A stretch of DNA of 64,000 nt, taken from the NCBI GenBank assembly GCA_907165135.1, contig OU015567.1, forward strand, positions 6,887,001 through 6,951,000, read 5' to 3'. Of the stretch, positions 1-14,336 are shown in pieces. Positions within the stretch are counted from its first letter, which is position 1, and every line of letters starts with the position of its first letter. The stretch comes from Oikopleura dioica. Its lineage: Eukaryota; Chordata; Appendicularia; Copelata; Oikopleuridae. The position numbers and the translations under genes are program-made. The notes beneath the pieces are model-generated. The model worked only from the letters and a program-made list of their open reading frames with translations. It was not told the origin of the DNA and ran no database searches.

Positions 1-558
1 CGTTCCCTTGATAAGGAAGATAAGGATATTGAGACTTTCCCGATGCGAAGAATTTTGGAGAAAAGTCTAACAAGACCATTTCGATGTCTTTTTTTCTTGA
101 GACAATTGTCTGAATTCGTGTTCTTTTCGATTTGTTACTCGACAAAAAGTTGGCTTGAACCCAAGAGAACTTCCAGGTCGACTTAATCTGCTCGGGTCAA
201 TGTTTTTGACATTTGAAAATGTCTTGGGCACATTTTCAGTCTCCTCGCTATTGATTTCAATTTTACCGTACTGAACTTGCTTACTATTAGTAATGTTAGC
301 AAGTAAGGCCTTCCCGGTTTAGGGAAGATGCGATCAATTGAATTAATTTGAAATAATGAGGCATAATAAAACACTTACGCTCGAGTGGGGTCACGATCAG
401 TCATTTATTCTTTCCGTAATTTTAAGTGCTGCAAAAAGGTGTTATTATGATGGAATAGTGAATAAATTGGATTCTGGGAAACAAAATGCTTTAACTCGCA
501 GCTTTTCTTTTCCAATTAAAAGCACCTTATCTGAAGCAATGCAACAGGTTAGATCACT
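1..558. other. No gene recognised
   Basis: AT-rich sequence with only short ORFs (under 70 codons) that resemble no protein family and have no convincing chain of splice sites. I see nothing functional here. Confidence 0.5.
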
Positions 559-762
559 TTAACCCGTTGCCGAGCGCGTAGCAGTTTCGCTGCTACGACA
601 CGCCCCGGGGCTCAAAATACGGCATTCTTATTGCCGTAGAAGGCAACGTTAAGGGTTAACCCGTTGCCAAGCGATAGCCCTAATAAGCCAATAAGCATGC
701 AGTATTTCTAGTCTCAGGGCGTGTCGTGGAATAAAATTGCAACGCGCGCGGCAACGGGTTAA
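559..762. mobile_element. piggyBac-like MITE pair with TTAA ends
   Basis: The stretch starts with TTAA followed by CCCGTTGCC and ends with GGCAACGGG followed by TTAA. It is therefore a perfect terminal inverted repeat flanked by the TTAA duplication typical of piggyBac-type elements. An internal TTAACCCGTTGCC near 655 divides it into two units of about 90-105 bp that look like inverted copies of each other; both contain a GACACGCCC block. There is no coding capacity. Family assignment rests on the TTAA target and CCC/GGG termini only. Confidence 0.7.
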
Positions 763-3275
763 GTACTTTTTTAGTGCATTTCCTACGTTTTAGGAATTTG
801 TTTGGGAAAGTCTTTCTGGCGAAAAAGTACAGTGATTAAATTTCTGATAAGAGCGGATTAAAGACATCACCAAGTGCAAATTTTTTCACTGGCGCTTTAT
901 GTAAATGTAAATACAGTGTAGACAGGTACTCGTGAATTTGCAAATTTTTTCCTTGGTCGATTTCTGTGATTTCTAAGGGGCTCTTTCTGGCTTTATTTTA
1001 ACAGCGCTTTGGTGAGTGATTCCCATGGAGACCTTGACACTTGCTCGGAGATCAACCCAGCTGCCGGACGACTAGAAAATGTTTGGCTTGCCTGACATTA
1101 TGGAGAATAATAATCTCACACGTTCCTTCTTTGATAAACATCGCATAGCTTTGTTGACTTTCTTGAACAGCTCTTTTTATCGCGCAAGTTGACAAGTTGA
1201 AATTCAAAATAGAAAAAAAAACCTCGAAGACTGTCTACTAGACTTTCTACGGCTAGAATCGTCATCGGCAAGTCCCAAAATTGACAATCCCGGAGGAAAA
1301 TCTTCGATTTTCAAAGAAAATTTTTGCAATATTTTTGAAATTTTTATTCCATTTTTTCCCTCAAAAGCGTTTTTTGGACTAGAGATGAAAGGCATTCCAA
1401 GTCCGATTCGCTAGAATTACGGTAGCACCAACAGCTGATCGGTAGTAAACCTGAAAAAAGCGATAAGAAAAAATGATAAGAATGAACCGTTCCAAGCTGG
1501 CCACGGCAAGAAAGAATGCAACGAAGAGTGTGTTAAATGTTCTGGATAAATATTTTAACATTGAGTTTCACCGATAAGACGGCGTCTGTTATCAGAGACG
1601 GCGGGTAACAAAAAGATAACGTTGTGCTTCCTGATTCGGAAAGCGGAAAAATTTCTTCGCCGAAGCACGTCTAGAATGGACACCGCTCTGACATGATATT
1701 TTGAACTTGATTCCCTTATCGCTCCTAAATAAGGACCGATAGCTCCAGCGACTGATAAAAAATTACTAAATTCAAAGCAGATTCTGACCTAACTAAAGGA
1801 CGAGTTACGTAATCACAAGTTCAAACGAACTTCTATAGAACAGTGGCGCTACTGTAGCAATTTCTCATTATTTTGACGATAGAGAGTACAGTGTCAAGTT
1901 ATTCACTCTCGAGCGGCTTCCGGAAAAGCGCGGTGGCATTCTCCTCGCGCTGGTCGACAGTAAATATTGCCAAACATCACTAAGGCGACCTAAAAGCAGA
2001 AACAACTGCTCGACAGTTAGTAACTCAGGAGGGTAGAAAATACTCTCGCGTTTTTGCTTCGCTGGAACTGCTGGTACAAGCTCGTTAACAAAGAAAAAGC
2101 CTGTGTTTTTTGAAAACAAACGAGAACTTGTAAGTCGAGTTTATAACTAAGAAGATAATTTCAATTTCTATTTTTCGATTATACAAAATGGCAGAACTGA
2201 AAATGGAGGAAACCATGTTTGCCGCTAAATACGAAATAGCAAATTCGTAAATTCGTAAATTCGCTTTTTTTCTTGTTATTTTGGAAATGGACACTAGCCG
2301 CGAAATGGGTACTTCCTTCATGAGCTAATTCAACCGCTAATTTCACCCCGGCCAAAGTAGAAACCAAAAATACACAACAGCCATCGCCAGAACCAGACTC
2401 AGCCTCTGCGGGCGATTATAAAAGACCAGAAGTGCGAATTACTCGCAATTTACTGCCTTTTTTTCAGGTTCTTGCAAGGTTGCCAACGAACACTTCAACT
2501 AAAGAATAAAAAAAATAGACAAGAACCCTATTAAAAACGATAATAAGGCCGGTAAAAGGCGATTTACGCTCAATTAAATTGTAAAAAATGAAGTAAAAAT
2601 GATAAATCGACGCTCAAAGTTCACCTGGTTTCATTCCTAATTGAGGCCTTAAATTTATGGCCTTTTTGGCGAAAAGGGTAAAAATGCGATCTGATCCTGG
2701 AAAATGAAAATTACGGAACTGAAACGATGGCGGAACGACAATATCGCTCGTTATCGCGTATTAGATTCGAGCTATCACTCCGCCAGTGCATATTTGGCTG
2801 AAGGGGTAACAAACAGTTAAAGAGGAACTAATTTACCTCCCTGCCGAAAATGATGGACTTATCTGAAGCTGCTCTAATAGAAATCAAAATCTGCAAATTG
2901 CCTATTTTTATCTTCTTTTGCAAATAAATTCCGTCTCCTACGATTATATAATCAAAGAATGTTGAGAATGAAGAATATTATATTTGCAGCGTTTCTACAT
3001 TTACTAGCAATATGGCGTTCGCATTTGGTCAATTTTTCGTCTGCAACAAGGACATCTTGAATTTTTCATCTTGATTTTTTCCGCGCAGCCTTCGCAAACT
3101 ACCTGATGCCAGCTTTTTCTGGTTCCCTTCTGTTATATTCAAAGGGTTAGGGTTAGGACTCTCAAGGTAGTAGGGGGCTATCATTCGAGCTGCCTCTAAC
3201 CCTAAACCTTACCCATGGGGCTACGCCCCCCCCCCCCGGGACCCCCCACCTAACGCCTAACCAAGGGGGCTTTGC
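763..3275. other. Gene-free stretch
   Basis: No ORF chain resembling a protein was found. The sequence is AT-rich intergenic or possibly intronic DNA. From about 3146 it contains a few TTAGGG-like and CCCTAA-like units and a C-rich run before the hAT MITE at 3284. A gene made of several very short exons cannot be excluded. Confidence 0.4.
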
Positions 3276-3283
3276 CCCCGGAC

Positions 3284-3717
3284 CAGGGCGGTATAATTTG
3301 CATTCTTGTAAATAATCTCGAAAATTTGCGAGATTAATCTTCTTTGGAAAAAGATTCTGAGATTAGTCAAGACTGGACTAGTTTCGAGATTAATCTTTTT
3401 AGCGAGGGTCGCGTGGCTCGGGGGAAAAATTTTGGTGGCGCTGGCGAGCTGTGAGCAGTGCGAGGCGGCGCGGACAAAATTTCAAGCTGCGCTCCAAGCA
3501 TGTTTGAGTTTCATTTTCTCTCGCGCCGTCGGCCATTGGTCCACCAATCACAGCGCGTTTCAAGATTATTTGAAATAATCTCGGAACTATTTCGAAAATT
3601 TCCCGAATTAATCTTTTATTCAAACAGACTAATCTCGCGTCGAGATTAATCTTATAAGAATAAATGAATAGTCTTCGGAAAAAGACTATTTACAAGAATG
3701 CAAATTATACCGCCCTG
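3284..3717. mobile_element. hAT MITE, 434 bp, 8-bp TSD
   Basis: The element starts CAGGGCGGTATAATTTGC and ends with the exact reverse complement of that motif. It is flanked on both sides by the same 8 bp, CCCCGGAC (3276-3283 and 3718-3725). CAGGG termini plus an 8-bp duplication are typical of hAT superfamily elements. The inside is a long imperfect palindrome rich in GAGATTAATCTT-type units and carries no transposase, so it must be non-autonomous. The intact duplication suggests a fairly recent insertion. It lies between short CCCTAA-like tracts. Confidence 0.88.
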
Positions 3718-3725
3718 CCCCGGAC

Positions 3726-5452
3726 CCCCTTAAGAGTTCTCAGTCCCTAACCCTAACCACTAGCCCAGATTCTAGAGAGATCGGATGGCTCGAATGATAA
3801 CCTCTCTCTACGCTTTTCGATCTAAGAGTCGAGTTCAAAAATTCAGGAACCGAAATCAAGGAAGAAAAACAGTCGCTTTTTGCTTTTCGTGGCAGATTAT
3901 ACACGGCTGTTCGAAAACTGTTCGCTCAAAATCCGCATCTAAAAGCACTTTCTTCTCCGTTTAACCCATTCTCGCAGACCTGTCACATGTGAGCCATTTT
4001 TGTTTCCACCATTTTCGATCGCCACCTTTTCCAGTTTAAAAAGCAGCGGCTCCTCCTTGCTTCCATAAAGAATACTCGTTGTCGACATCTGAAGATAACA
4101 TTATCACTGCTACACTCTTACCTTCTTCTCTTTTACCAAAAAATAGATAAGTGTGGAAATTCTAAAATCATGGAAAACGCTATTTTTCTCTTTAGTTAGT
4201 TTGGGATCGATCAGAGCACTTTTTCGGCAAAAATCGATGCCAACTTCTGATCATCTCCGCTATCAAGCGTGTTTTAATTAAAATTAATACCCTTTTTTAT
4301 TCAAGTCAAGGGCGGACAGCGCATTCTAGTTGTTGAAAAAGTCCGAAGGCGTTAATTTTTAATTCACTTCACTAAACTGGACTCGTCGAAAAAGACATCA
4401 AAAAAAAAAGAAAGAAGTTAATTTATATTTTTGTTGCTACTATCACTGTACTTGAGCCCTGTTTAAGATCGTCAAGTAAAAATCTCTTTCTCTTACGATG
4501 ATAATTGAGGAGGGAAAATCAAGACCTCTGTCAGGCGTGCTCTGAGGGTTTAAAAGGGTTTGACGTGTTGCACGATAAATTCATATGTTATCGATTTTGC
4601 AGAGCTGAATATTACATCTCTGGACCTGCATGTGGATAAACTCGCCAGACTACAGGCAGAGGATCAATAATACTAAATCTTTCCTGAATACCAACACATG
4701 TCTCTTTTAACAATTTTAATAAATTTTATAAAATCGCTAGAAATCTTAAGGATAATATAAGGGAATATATCGCTGTTTCAAATCTTCATTCCTCGATTTA
4801 TGGGTGAAAACTTAAGGGTATCCCCAAGTAAGCAATTTTTCGCACTAGACCTATATCTGAGCTGTACTTTAGGATACCAATATCGGATAGATTCTTAAGG
4901 GTCTAAAGAGCGAAATAGCTGTTTGAAAATTAAGTCAAGGTCGATGGGGGGATCCTTAAATATAATTTACGAAAAATCATAAATCAAAAATTGAATTTGA
5001 TCTTGTACCTCTGGAAGCATTTCTACTCCTGACAAAAGACAGTTACTGATCTCTCAAGTGTATCCTAAAACAGGCTTAAAAAAAGTATGGGCCCTGAACT
5101 CTCGATGGTGCTTTGTGACCTTGACGAGCGAAATTGCCAAATTAAAGTTGCATGTCTTGTCAATGGGCAGCTAATTTCCTTCTCCTCTTTTTGATTGAGC
5201 CTTCTCCCAAGGCGGTGATTCTGAATTTGCGCCGAGTGTTCTGTAAAATATAAACCTGCCGGTATTGATTGAAAAAGATGATCGTATTCAAAAGGGACCA
5301 AATCTCACTGATCTTCTTCGTCGATAGCGGCGGGGATATTGGTAATTAGCGATTCTTATGAGATTAAATTAGCATAAGAATATTACCACCATTTACCACT
5401 TGAACTTCGGAGCGATCAGGACAGCTTTGAAGGACTTGATGATTCATACGCA
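3726..5452. other. Gene-free stretch
   Basis: AT-rich, no recognisable coding exons on either strand. It separates the hAT MITE at 3284 from the short MITE at 5461 and the SUMO-protease-like gene. Confidence 0.4.
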
Positions 5453-5460
5453 TTATGACC

Positions 5461-5550
5461 TGGACTCGGCAACCTGTGCAGAAAACCTGAGTCAGGGTGA
5501 AAGATATTTTTTCCTGACTCAAGTTTTCTACTGATGTTGCCGAGCCCAGA
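5461..5550. mobile_element. Short MITE, family M1 (copy A)
   Basis: Left arm TGGACTCGGCAACCTG with an inner block CCTGAGTCAGGG. The right arm carries the reverse complements (CCTGACTCAAG, then GTTGCCGAGCCCA). TTATGACC stands immediately left (5453-5460) and just right (5551-5558), which fits an 8-bp target duplication. The same arms recur at 14755, 15389, 16433, 17698 and 24152, so this is a dispersed family. It sits just upstream of the SUMO-protease-like gene. Confidence 0.8.
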
Positions 5551-5747
5551 TTATGACCGCGCAATTTTGACAGCTGAAGAAATTTGATGATGCCTGTCTA
5601 TCAGACTCTACTCCAGTCGAAACTGACTCGATTCGAAATCGCGACTTTTCGAGATTCCCGAATATCGTCAGTTTTCTAGACGTTGCCAATTGCAAGCCAG
5701 ATGTGCCAGATCAGTCAGAGGAGAAGAAAAAGAGAAAATTCGCCGTG

Positions 5748-8700
5748 ATGGAGATTGAGGATGAGCCAAGACCGAGTCCCAATATTAACGAAAAAAGAGT
5801 AGAAAAACTGGAGATTGAAAGAAAATTCCCTTACTTTGGCAGACTCTCGATCGACTATGAATCCGCCAGAGAACGATTTTCTATGCCGACGAAGGAAGAG
5901 ATCCGGGCTGCAAGAGGAAAAGATGGTGAGAGCAATGTCGCTCTTTATAAATACTGGCTGGACGACGATACGATGAACGCGATCGTCCAAAAAGAGGTCG
6001 AAGAGATGGACGAGAAAGACAAGGATCGATTCTATGTCTTTCCGATTTCTGTGTGGGTTTCTATCAAGTCGACTTCGGAAGCAGAGCATCCTAAGCACCC
6101 GGCGGACAGATATCAGCTCACCAAATCGGCGATTTGGCCGAATAGCAATTTTAAAAAGGTATTCTTGCAGGACCGCGATATGTTTTCAACTGTGTGCTAT
6201 TCAGCTTTTGGAGGGCCAGCGAAAATTCAATCCCTTCGAGCGAAAATACCTCCTCCTTCCTATAATCCACGATGCGCATTGGAACTTGGCAGTGATTGTG
6301 AATCCAATGGCAGCTATTCTCCGGCTGGCGCAGAAAGATCCACCCACAGAGAAGTTTATACGGGTAAGGCCTTTCAGAAACTTCTCTTGTGAAAGAAAGT
6401 TCTAGGGAAAAGAAGACCCATTTTTTGTTGAGAAAATATACGCTAAAATGTTCAATCTATCGGAAAATGAACGAATGGACGCGTCAAAGGTCACTCAAGA
6501 AGCTCCTTCGCTTGATGAGCCGGTGATCTACATTTTTTGTTCAAACAAGAAAAATACTTGGATTCGAAATTGTGAGCTCGCCTGTGAGTTTCTTACTGGA
6601 ATGTTTCTCGGTAAGCCTCACCATCACGGCAACTTTCTAATATTCTTCTGTAGATGAATCAAATCCGGCGTTGAAGAATCTTCAACAAGATTTTCTGAAA
6701 AAGCACCTTCTCGTGCGAAAAACTGTGAAGATGAAAGACACTGAAGGAAAAATTCTTGCTGTGAAGAAAATGCTCTCAATCGTGAATGGAAGAAAACCTA
6801 GAACACTCGTCTGTCCGCCTACAGAATCAGGAAAGCCGTGTCCATTGTGCTTCAATAACGGGAAAAACCATCACGAGAAATTCCTTCCCTTCCGTTATTA
6901 CAAGCCTTCTACTCCGACTCAGTCCAACGACTTCGATTGCGGCACTTACACTCTTTACGCTATTCGGATGTGGATGCAGCAAGAATCATTAGTGACATCT
7001 TCCTTGCATCAGGACTCGACTAGATTGTGGACTCCTGTAGATATCTACAAGTATCGCTACGAATGCAGACGGTACTTGGATAGAATCGCTGGCCGACCCG
7101 ATCGAGAGCCTGTAAATGAATTCGGTACAGCGGAGGAGAATTGCTATCTGCCCTGTCAGAAGAAGTCGTATGATCTGTTCAGGATGGTTGGCGATAATGT
7201 TGATCTGCTCAAGGCCCTTGAGAAGATTGGCAACAGTACAATTGATGATGGAAGCGAAGAAAAGGAAAGCAAGGATGAGAACGGATTGGAAAAGAAAGAG
7301 TCGAACGCGGAAGATACTGCTGTCGACGAAATTAAAGCGCTATCAGTGGGAGAAGTTGGTGAGAGCCTCGCAAACGAGGAAACAGAGAAAGTCAAGGAAA
7401 GAAAAGCTGAAAGTTTGGAGACTTGTTCAATTCAAGAAGCATCGGAGAAAGAGGACCTTCCTGCAGAGAATACTGTGGAAGAAAATAACAATCAAGATCG
7501 ACATGCAGCGGAAGCTGAAGACTCCACGAATGATGCTGCCAAATTTAAAACCATCAATTGTATTGACAGGGAAAAGGAACAGAATGAAATCATCAGTGGA
7601 TACAGAAACGTCCAGGAAGATAAATCTACCGACAGCATCTCGACAGAAGCTGATAATAGCGAAGAGATCGAATTTCACAATAAAATATCGGATAACGAGG
7701 ATGCCGACGATTCATTTCCTATTTACTCGCCTGAAGATATCTCCTCACGATTTGTTCAACTGATGATTGACGACGAGCCAGAAGACATTGAATCGGACTC
7801 CTCCATGATCGCAGAAGTCAAAGGCGTGTTCAATGAAGCTCTCATGGAAGAAAAGCAGTTAGCAAAAAGAGTTGATCCTGAACAAAAAAATTCTCCTGAA
7901 GGAAAACTTGTCAGGATCGAAGAATTTCTTAGTGAGCTGAATGAAGAGGCAGTAGTTGAGAATTCCGAGGTAGAACCAGTCAACTACAACGAAATGCCCA
8001 ATTTGGAAGCGCTTCAGAATTGTAATCAAGCTGTAATCGATGAGAAAATTGGCAGCCTTGACGAAAGTTGTGTGCAGGAAGAAGGGATAAGCATTGATGC
8101 CAGTGACTTCAGCGATAACAGTGCATCAGTTGACAGTAGAACTGTATTCAATCCTGCTACTATCGTTCGAAAAACATGGGCGTTGTAAGTTCACGTTTCC
8201 TTGCAAAGATTTTCATTCAAATTTAGTGATGTGGAAATCGACAGTAGCATTGATAGTAGCAAAGACAGTAGCATGGAAGAAAGTAACGCCAGTAGAGAGG
8301 ATTCCAAAACTGAAGATATCTCCAAGGAAGACGCCAAAAAGTCGCCAGAAGAAGAAGTCGAGAGTGAGAATGAGGTTAAAGAGGAGGAAAAAGAGAACGC
8401 TGAAAACATGGAGGAGTGCACTAATCAAGAGCCATCGACAACAAATGATTCTCCAGAGGACAATGTGAAAGAAAAGAAACCGCCGGCTAATGAAGACACT
8501 GACGATGCTATTTCCGCCAGCGAGCTCCAGAGCAGCGCGAAAAATACCTTGAATGAGACTATACAAGTCGTAGAAGTCATAATTCAAGATGCTACTGCGG
8601 CTTGCAAGAAAGACGAGCAAGTTATCATCATTGACGACAGTCTTGAAGAGGAGAGCACAGACAAACAAGAGCGAACAGAACTTGTTGAGAGCGTTCTATC

Positions 8701-10274
8701 GAGAGATTGTCCAAAAGACTTTACCGAAACGAAACGCGTCTGTGGAACGTAAGTGAATCTCAATTACCTGGTTATCAAAGCTTTAATTGTAAATTAGGGA
8801 TGCGGAAAGTGACAACGAGGTTATCGACTTGACTACAGAAGAAATGCCGGTTCTAGTGCCCAGTTTGAAAAGACAAGCCAAATTGAAGGAAATCAAAGAA
8901 GAACGAATGAGATGTGAGCGGGACTATTCACTTCATCTGGACAATCTTTACGAAAAAGAGCGAAAAGAATTCCAAGAACGGGAATTGAAACTGCATGCAC
9001 CTCATCCCAACAATGTCCGTCGATGGCTTCCTCGAAGAACGAGGATGAACGAAGTTCGTAAGTACTGTTCCATCATCATTCATTTCTTACAGTTTTTTCC
9101 CTAGGCTACAGTGATAAACAAACTCGCAAAGCACCGAAAAGGCCGCGACCGAAGGCTCCTGTAAAGAAAGTTGTAGCAGCGAAAGAACCTGAAAACGAAG
9201 TAGTTGTACCTCTGATGCTTCCTCCATCGAATATACTGAAAAAGGATCCACGTGCGAATGAACCACCTAAGAAGAAAAAGAAGAAGTCATTGGAGAAAAA
9301 GACAACTGGGATAAAACCTCTGCCAAAAATATTCGAGGGCAAAGAGCTCTCGATGTTTGACTGCGAGATCCAAACTGGTGGGATGAGATTTCAATGCAAG
9401 GCAAGTGAAGGACTGCCACCAACAACAACGAAGGAAAAATCGAATGATGAAGATCAAATCCCACGTCGGTGTCAACGAAGAGTGCCTCAAGTAGAAGCAA
9501 CTCCGGCGACTTCAAGTCTTCCATCTTCAGCGGACTCACCAGGGAGAAGAAAGAAGAAGCAGATGCTCGCCGAGGCAGTTAAAAAGAAAAAGGTTTGTAT
9601 TAAAATCTGACTCTTCAACTTAAATTCGAATTAAGGTATGTGGTGAATGCGACCGTTGCCAGCGCTTGGACGATTGTGGTCAGTGCGATTTTTGCCTGGA
9701 CAAGCCCAAGTTTGGCGGACCGAATAAACGCAAGCGTAAATGTCGGCTCCGAACATGCATCTCTGTGGGACGCGGAAAGAACTCGAGAACCAAATCACCT
9801 GTAAGAAAGCCTGTAACTTCGAAGAGACCGATCGCTCAAAAGCAACTTTCGAAGATATTTCCTCAAAGGGAACTTTCACCGCCAAAACGAAAAAGGAGGA
9901 TGAGTTACACGCCCTCAATCAGGCCCGATTTCGGATTCGAAGAAAAGCTGCAGAACCTTGAATCCGATGTTTTGAGCGCCTTCGGAGAAGTCAGGACAGA
10001 AATCCTCGAGGAGTACACAAAAATCTACGGAAAAACCGCCCTGCATTTTCATCAACGTAAATACAGAGGAGCCAGGGATGTTTTGATGAATATCAGAATT
10101 TCAAGAGCTGCTTCACAGAAGAAGGATTGGTCTTGCAGCACTTTGCATGCGAAAATAGACAAGCCTGCAATTAGCATCAAACTAAGGCGGATTCAAAATT
10201 TTGAAAAGCGAAAAAGGACTCGACATACTGCCACTGAAAAAGCCTGGTGCTGCGAAATTAACTCATCAAAATAA
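5748..10274 (+). CDS. SUMO-protease-like (Ulp1/SENP) protein with C-terminal CXXC zinc finger
   Basis: Eight exons join in frame: 5748-6158, 6205-6363, 6406-6610, 6654-8184, 8227-8748, 8798-9057, 9105-9592, 9636-10274. All junctions are GT-AG with 38-50 nt introns. The N-terminal third resembles a C48 (Ulp1/SENP6-7 type) cysteine peptidase: a DAHWN motif (His codon 6277) and NDFDCGTYTL (Cys codon 6938). At the usual catalytic Asp the sequence reads IYIFCSNK, so Asp seems replaced by Cys. A Cys/His-rich insert (CPPTESGKPCPLC, then HH) precedes the active Cys. A long acidic, Ser-rich linker follows, then basic patches. From about 9639 comes a complete CXXC finger: CGECDRC, CGQCDFC, KFGG, and two final Cys. 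Family knowledge: SENPs remove SUMO; CXXC fingers bind unmethylated CpG. A targeted nuclear deSUMOylase is inference. The frame is open upstream to 5571, so the true start may be earlier; 5748 is the first in-frame ATG. Confidence 0.82.
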
Positions 10275-11441
10275 GCTGTTTCCTGTTATTCATTTACCAA
10301 TTTGCTTATTTTCCAGCCATTTCACAATAAATAATCAAAAGACAATCACAATTTCTGATTTCAATGATTTTCTTTGCAGGATTTTTTCAAGATAAAGTTT
10401 TCGAGATAATTTATTCAACACAAAAAAGTAGTATAAAATGAAACGTATAAAAGTTGTTTAATAAATATAAATTACAATATGAATTTAGCAATTTTATTAT
10501 GTGAAGCTTTTGGGTAATGAGGTCGCTCCCGAATGTTGGGATATCTATGGAACTTTGAAGCAAAGGATAAACATACGTAACTGTACGTAGAAGTTAAAGA
10601 GTCATGAAATAAAGTGCTATTTCGACGCCAACACCTACCAAGAAAAACAGGCATCTTCTGGGCCCTCTTTCAAGAGCTAAATTGGGCAATTTCTTTCCAT
10701 AAACAAGAGGTCAGTTACTTGCAGTTTTATCAAGAAAGAGACAATTGTGATATCATGGGAGGAAGTTTATTGAAGAATTTTGCAATGCTGGCCATTTATA
10801 AATATTAAAGAAAAAAAGTGAAAATGTCACTTTCTAGCGCCGCCTCGTAGAAATAAGGACCTGGTCCATTACTTTACCGAGGAGCTGCTGATTCAGCTCA
10901 GGCTTCAGCAAGTTTTAGGTACTGTAACAGTTACAGTCAGTACCTGGCTTTTTCTTATTTTTTCTATGAAAAAAATATGATACATAATGTAATATATGTG
11001 GAGATTTGGTACTTTGAGTGTAGATTCTATAATACATGAGTGTGTGTGTAATATTATTAAATACTTAAATAATAATAATAATATTAAAACTGAAATGAAA
11101 CTGATGGCTTTTTGAAGAAAACGGCCAGTAATAGTAATAATTAGTTGTACAGGTATTTAGGTAGATCGGCTGTTTTTTTACGTTACGGACACCTCGTGAA
11201 AAAAGAGGGAGTAGTAGCGAATCGTGAACAAAAAATATTGTGCGTTTTACAGCAGATAAGCTTTTGACGTTTCCGTTTTTGCAGAAAGAGAAAAGGAGAA
11301 AGGGAGTTCTTGAAATTGAAGAGAGTTCCACCAGTAGTCGTTGAATTTCGCGCTCGTTGAAGTCGATTCTTTGGGACTTTTAAAAAATATGTTGAAATTT
11401 GAGTGTTTCCGTTGATGTTTCCGTTTGTTGAAAAGTTTGTT
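10275..11441. other. Intergenic, convergent 3' ends
   Basis: Lies between the stop of the SUMO-protease/CXXC gene (+) and the stop of the DYRK gene (-). It is AT-rich with several AATAAA-like signals and an AAT trinucleotide run near 11070. No coding exons are seen. Confidence 0.5.
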
Positions 11442-13327
<1,886 letters not shown>

Positions 13328-14204
13328 TTTGCTTATTGGAGGTAGTTGTTTATTGTGGCCATTCTGAAGTTAGCTTTAGATACTCTGATTTCTTTATCAA
13401 AAGCAGGATTCCTACTCAGGCAAAAAATCTTATTAGTGGAATTTCTGTGTAATAAGTTAGTTCTTAGTCAATTCATTTTTTCAGACAGGTGCTTTTTTGA
13501 GGGTTTTATTTTGTCGCTAGAAATACAATCATGCGACCAGTAAGTATCATGCTCACTTTTAAGTATCAGGCAAGTCATGGGAGTGACTGCATGAATTACG
13601 GTAGTGCTACAGTACTTAACGAGTTCTTCTCGTCTCTAAAAGGTTCAATCTTTCGACCCGAAAAGAATTCTTGCCGATTTTTCGAGCCGAGTGCTTGAGT
13701 TTTTGTCTCGAAAGATCAATTGTGCGTCACAAGTCAACAACTTTTTTGAGTCAAAAAAGCATACAGTAATAGTGTCATACACATCGAAAAAAAATGTTTC
13801 ATCCTTTTTTTGTTCATTACCCATTAGTTAACCCAGCGGTTAGAAGTTTTTGAAAGTTGTTTGAATTAAATATTTTCCTTAAAAATTTCGGTAATTAAAA
13901 AGTAAGCAAAAAATCGATAAAAAATTGGAGCAGAGGGGTCTTAAAACTGACAGGCGGTCTTCTGATCACCAATTTTCGATTTATTATTTAGCAGCCATCT
14001 GTTACTGTTCTCCTCAATCAGTTCGTGAATAGTTAATCATATTACTATTATCCTTCGTACTGTAACTCAGTGACTATTACTGCGAAACTAATTGAGCTGA
14101 AACAGGCCTACTGTAAAATTGAAGGTTCTTTTTAATTGGCAGTTTTTACGTCAGCAAGTTCAAAATGGGGAAAAAGGGGTGAAAAAACTGTAATAAGAAA
14201 TTAC
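13328..14204. other. 5' flank or first intron of DYRK
   Basis: No coding signal. If the candidate exon at 14205-14336 belongs to the DYRK gene, this stretch is its first intron; otherwise it is upstream sequence. Confidence 0.4.
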
Positions 14205-14336
14205 CTGATGAGTGTGATACGACTGATCTCTGTAGTTGTGATGGGAATTGTGGGAGTATTGAGCGCCGCTGTGGAAGGAATTCGAGAATTCTGGCTTTGG
14301 CGGGACGTACTGCGGTAAACTCGTTGTTGATTTCAT
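14205..14336 (-). CDS. Candidate 5' exon of the DYRK gene
   Basis: Starts with ATG at 14336 and encodes a His/Ser/Tyr-rich peptide (PPKPEFSNSFHSG, then HNSHHNYRDQSYHTHQ), ending at a good GT donor (CATCAG|gtaatt). Strand and position fit an N-terminal extension of the kinase. However, the phase does not match the exon at 13327 directly, so an unseen small exon, an alternative first exon or an unrelated ORF are all possible. Confidence 0.35.

Noticed and set aside
3140-3260. Telomere sequence
   Set aside because: Only a few TTAGGG-like units, interrupted and in both orientations; no long array.
7116-7763. 215-codon plus-strand ORF
   Set aside because: Shifted frame of the acidic linker of the SUMO-protease/CXXC gene; Lys/Arg-rich translation is the expected shadow of GAA/GAT-rich codons.
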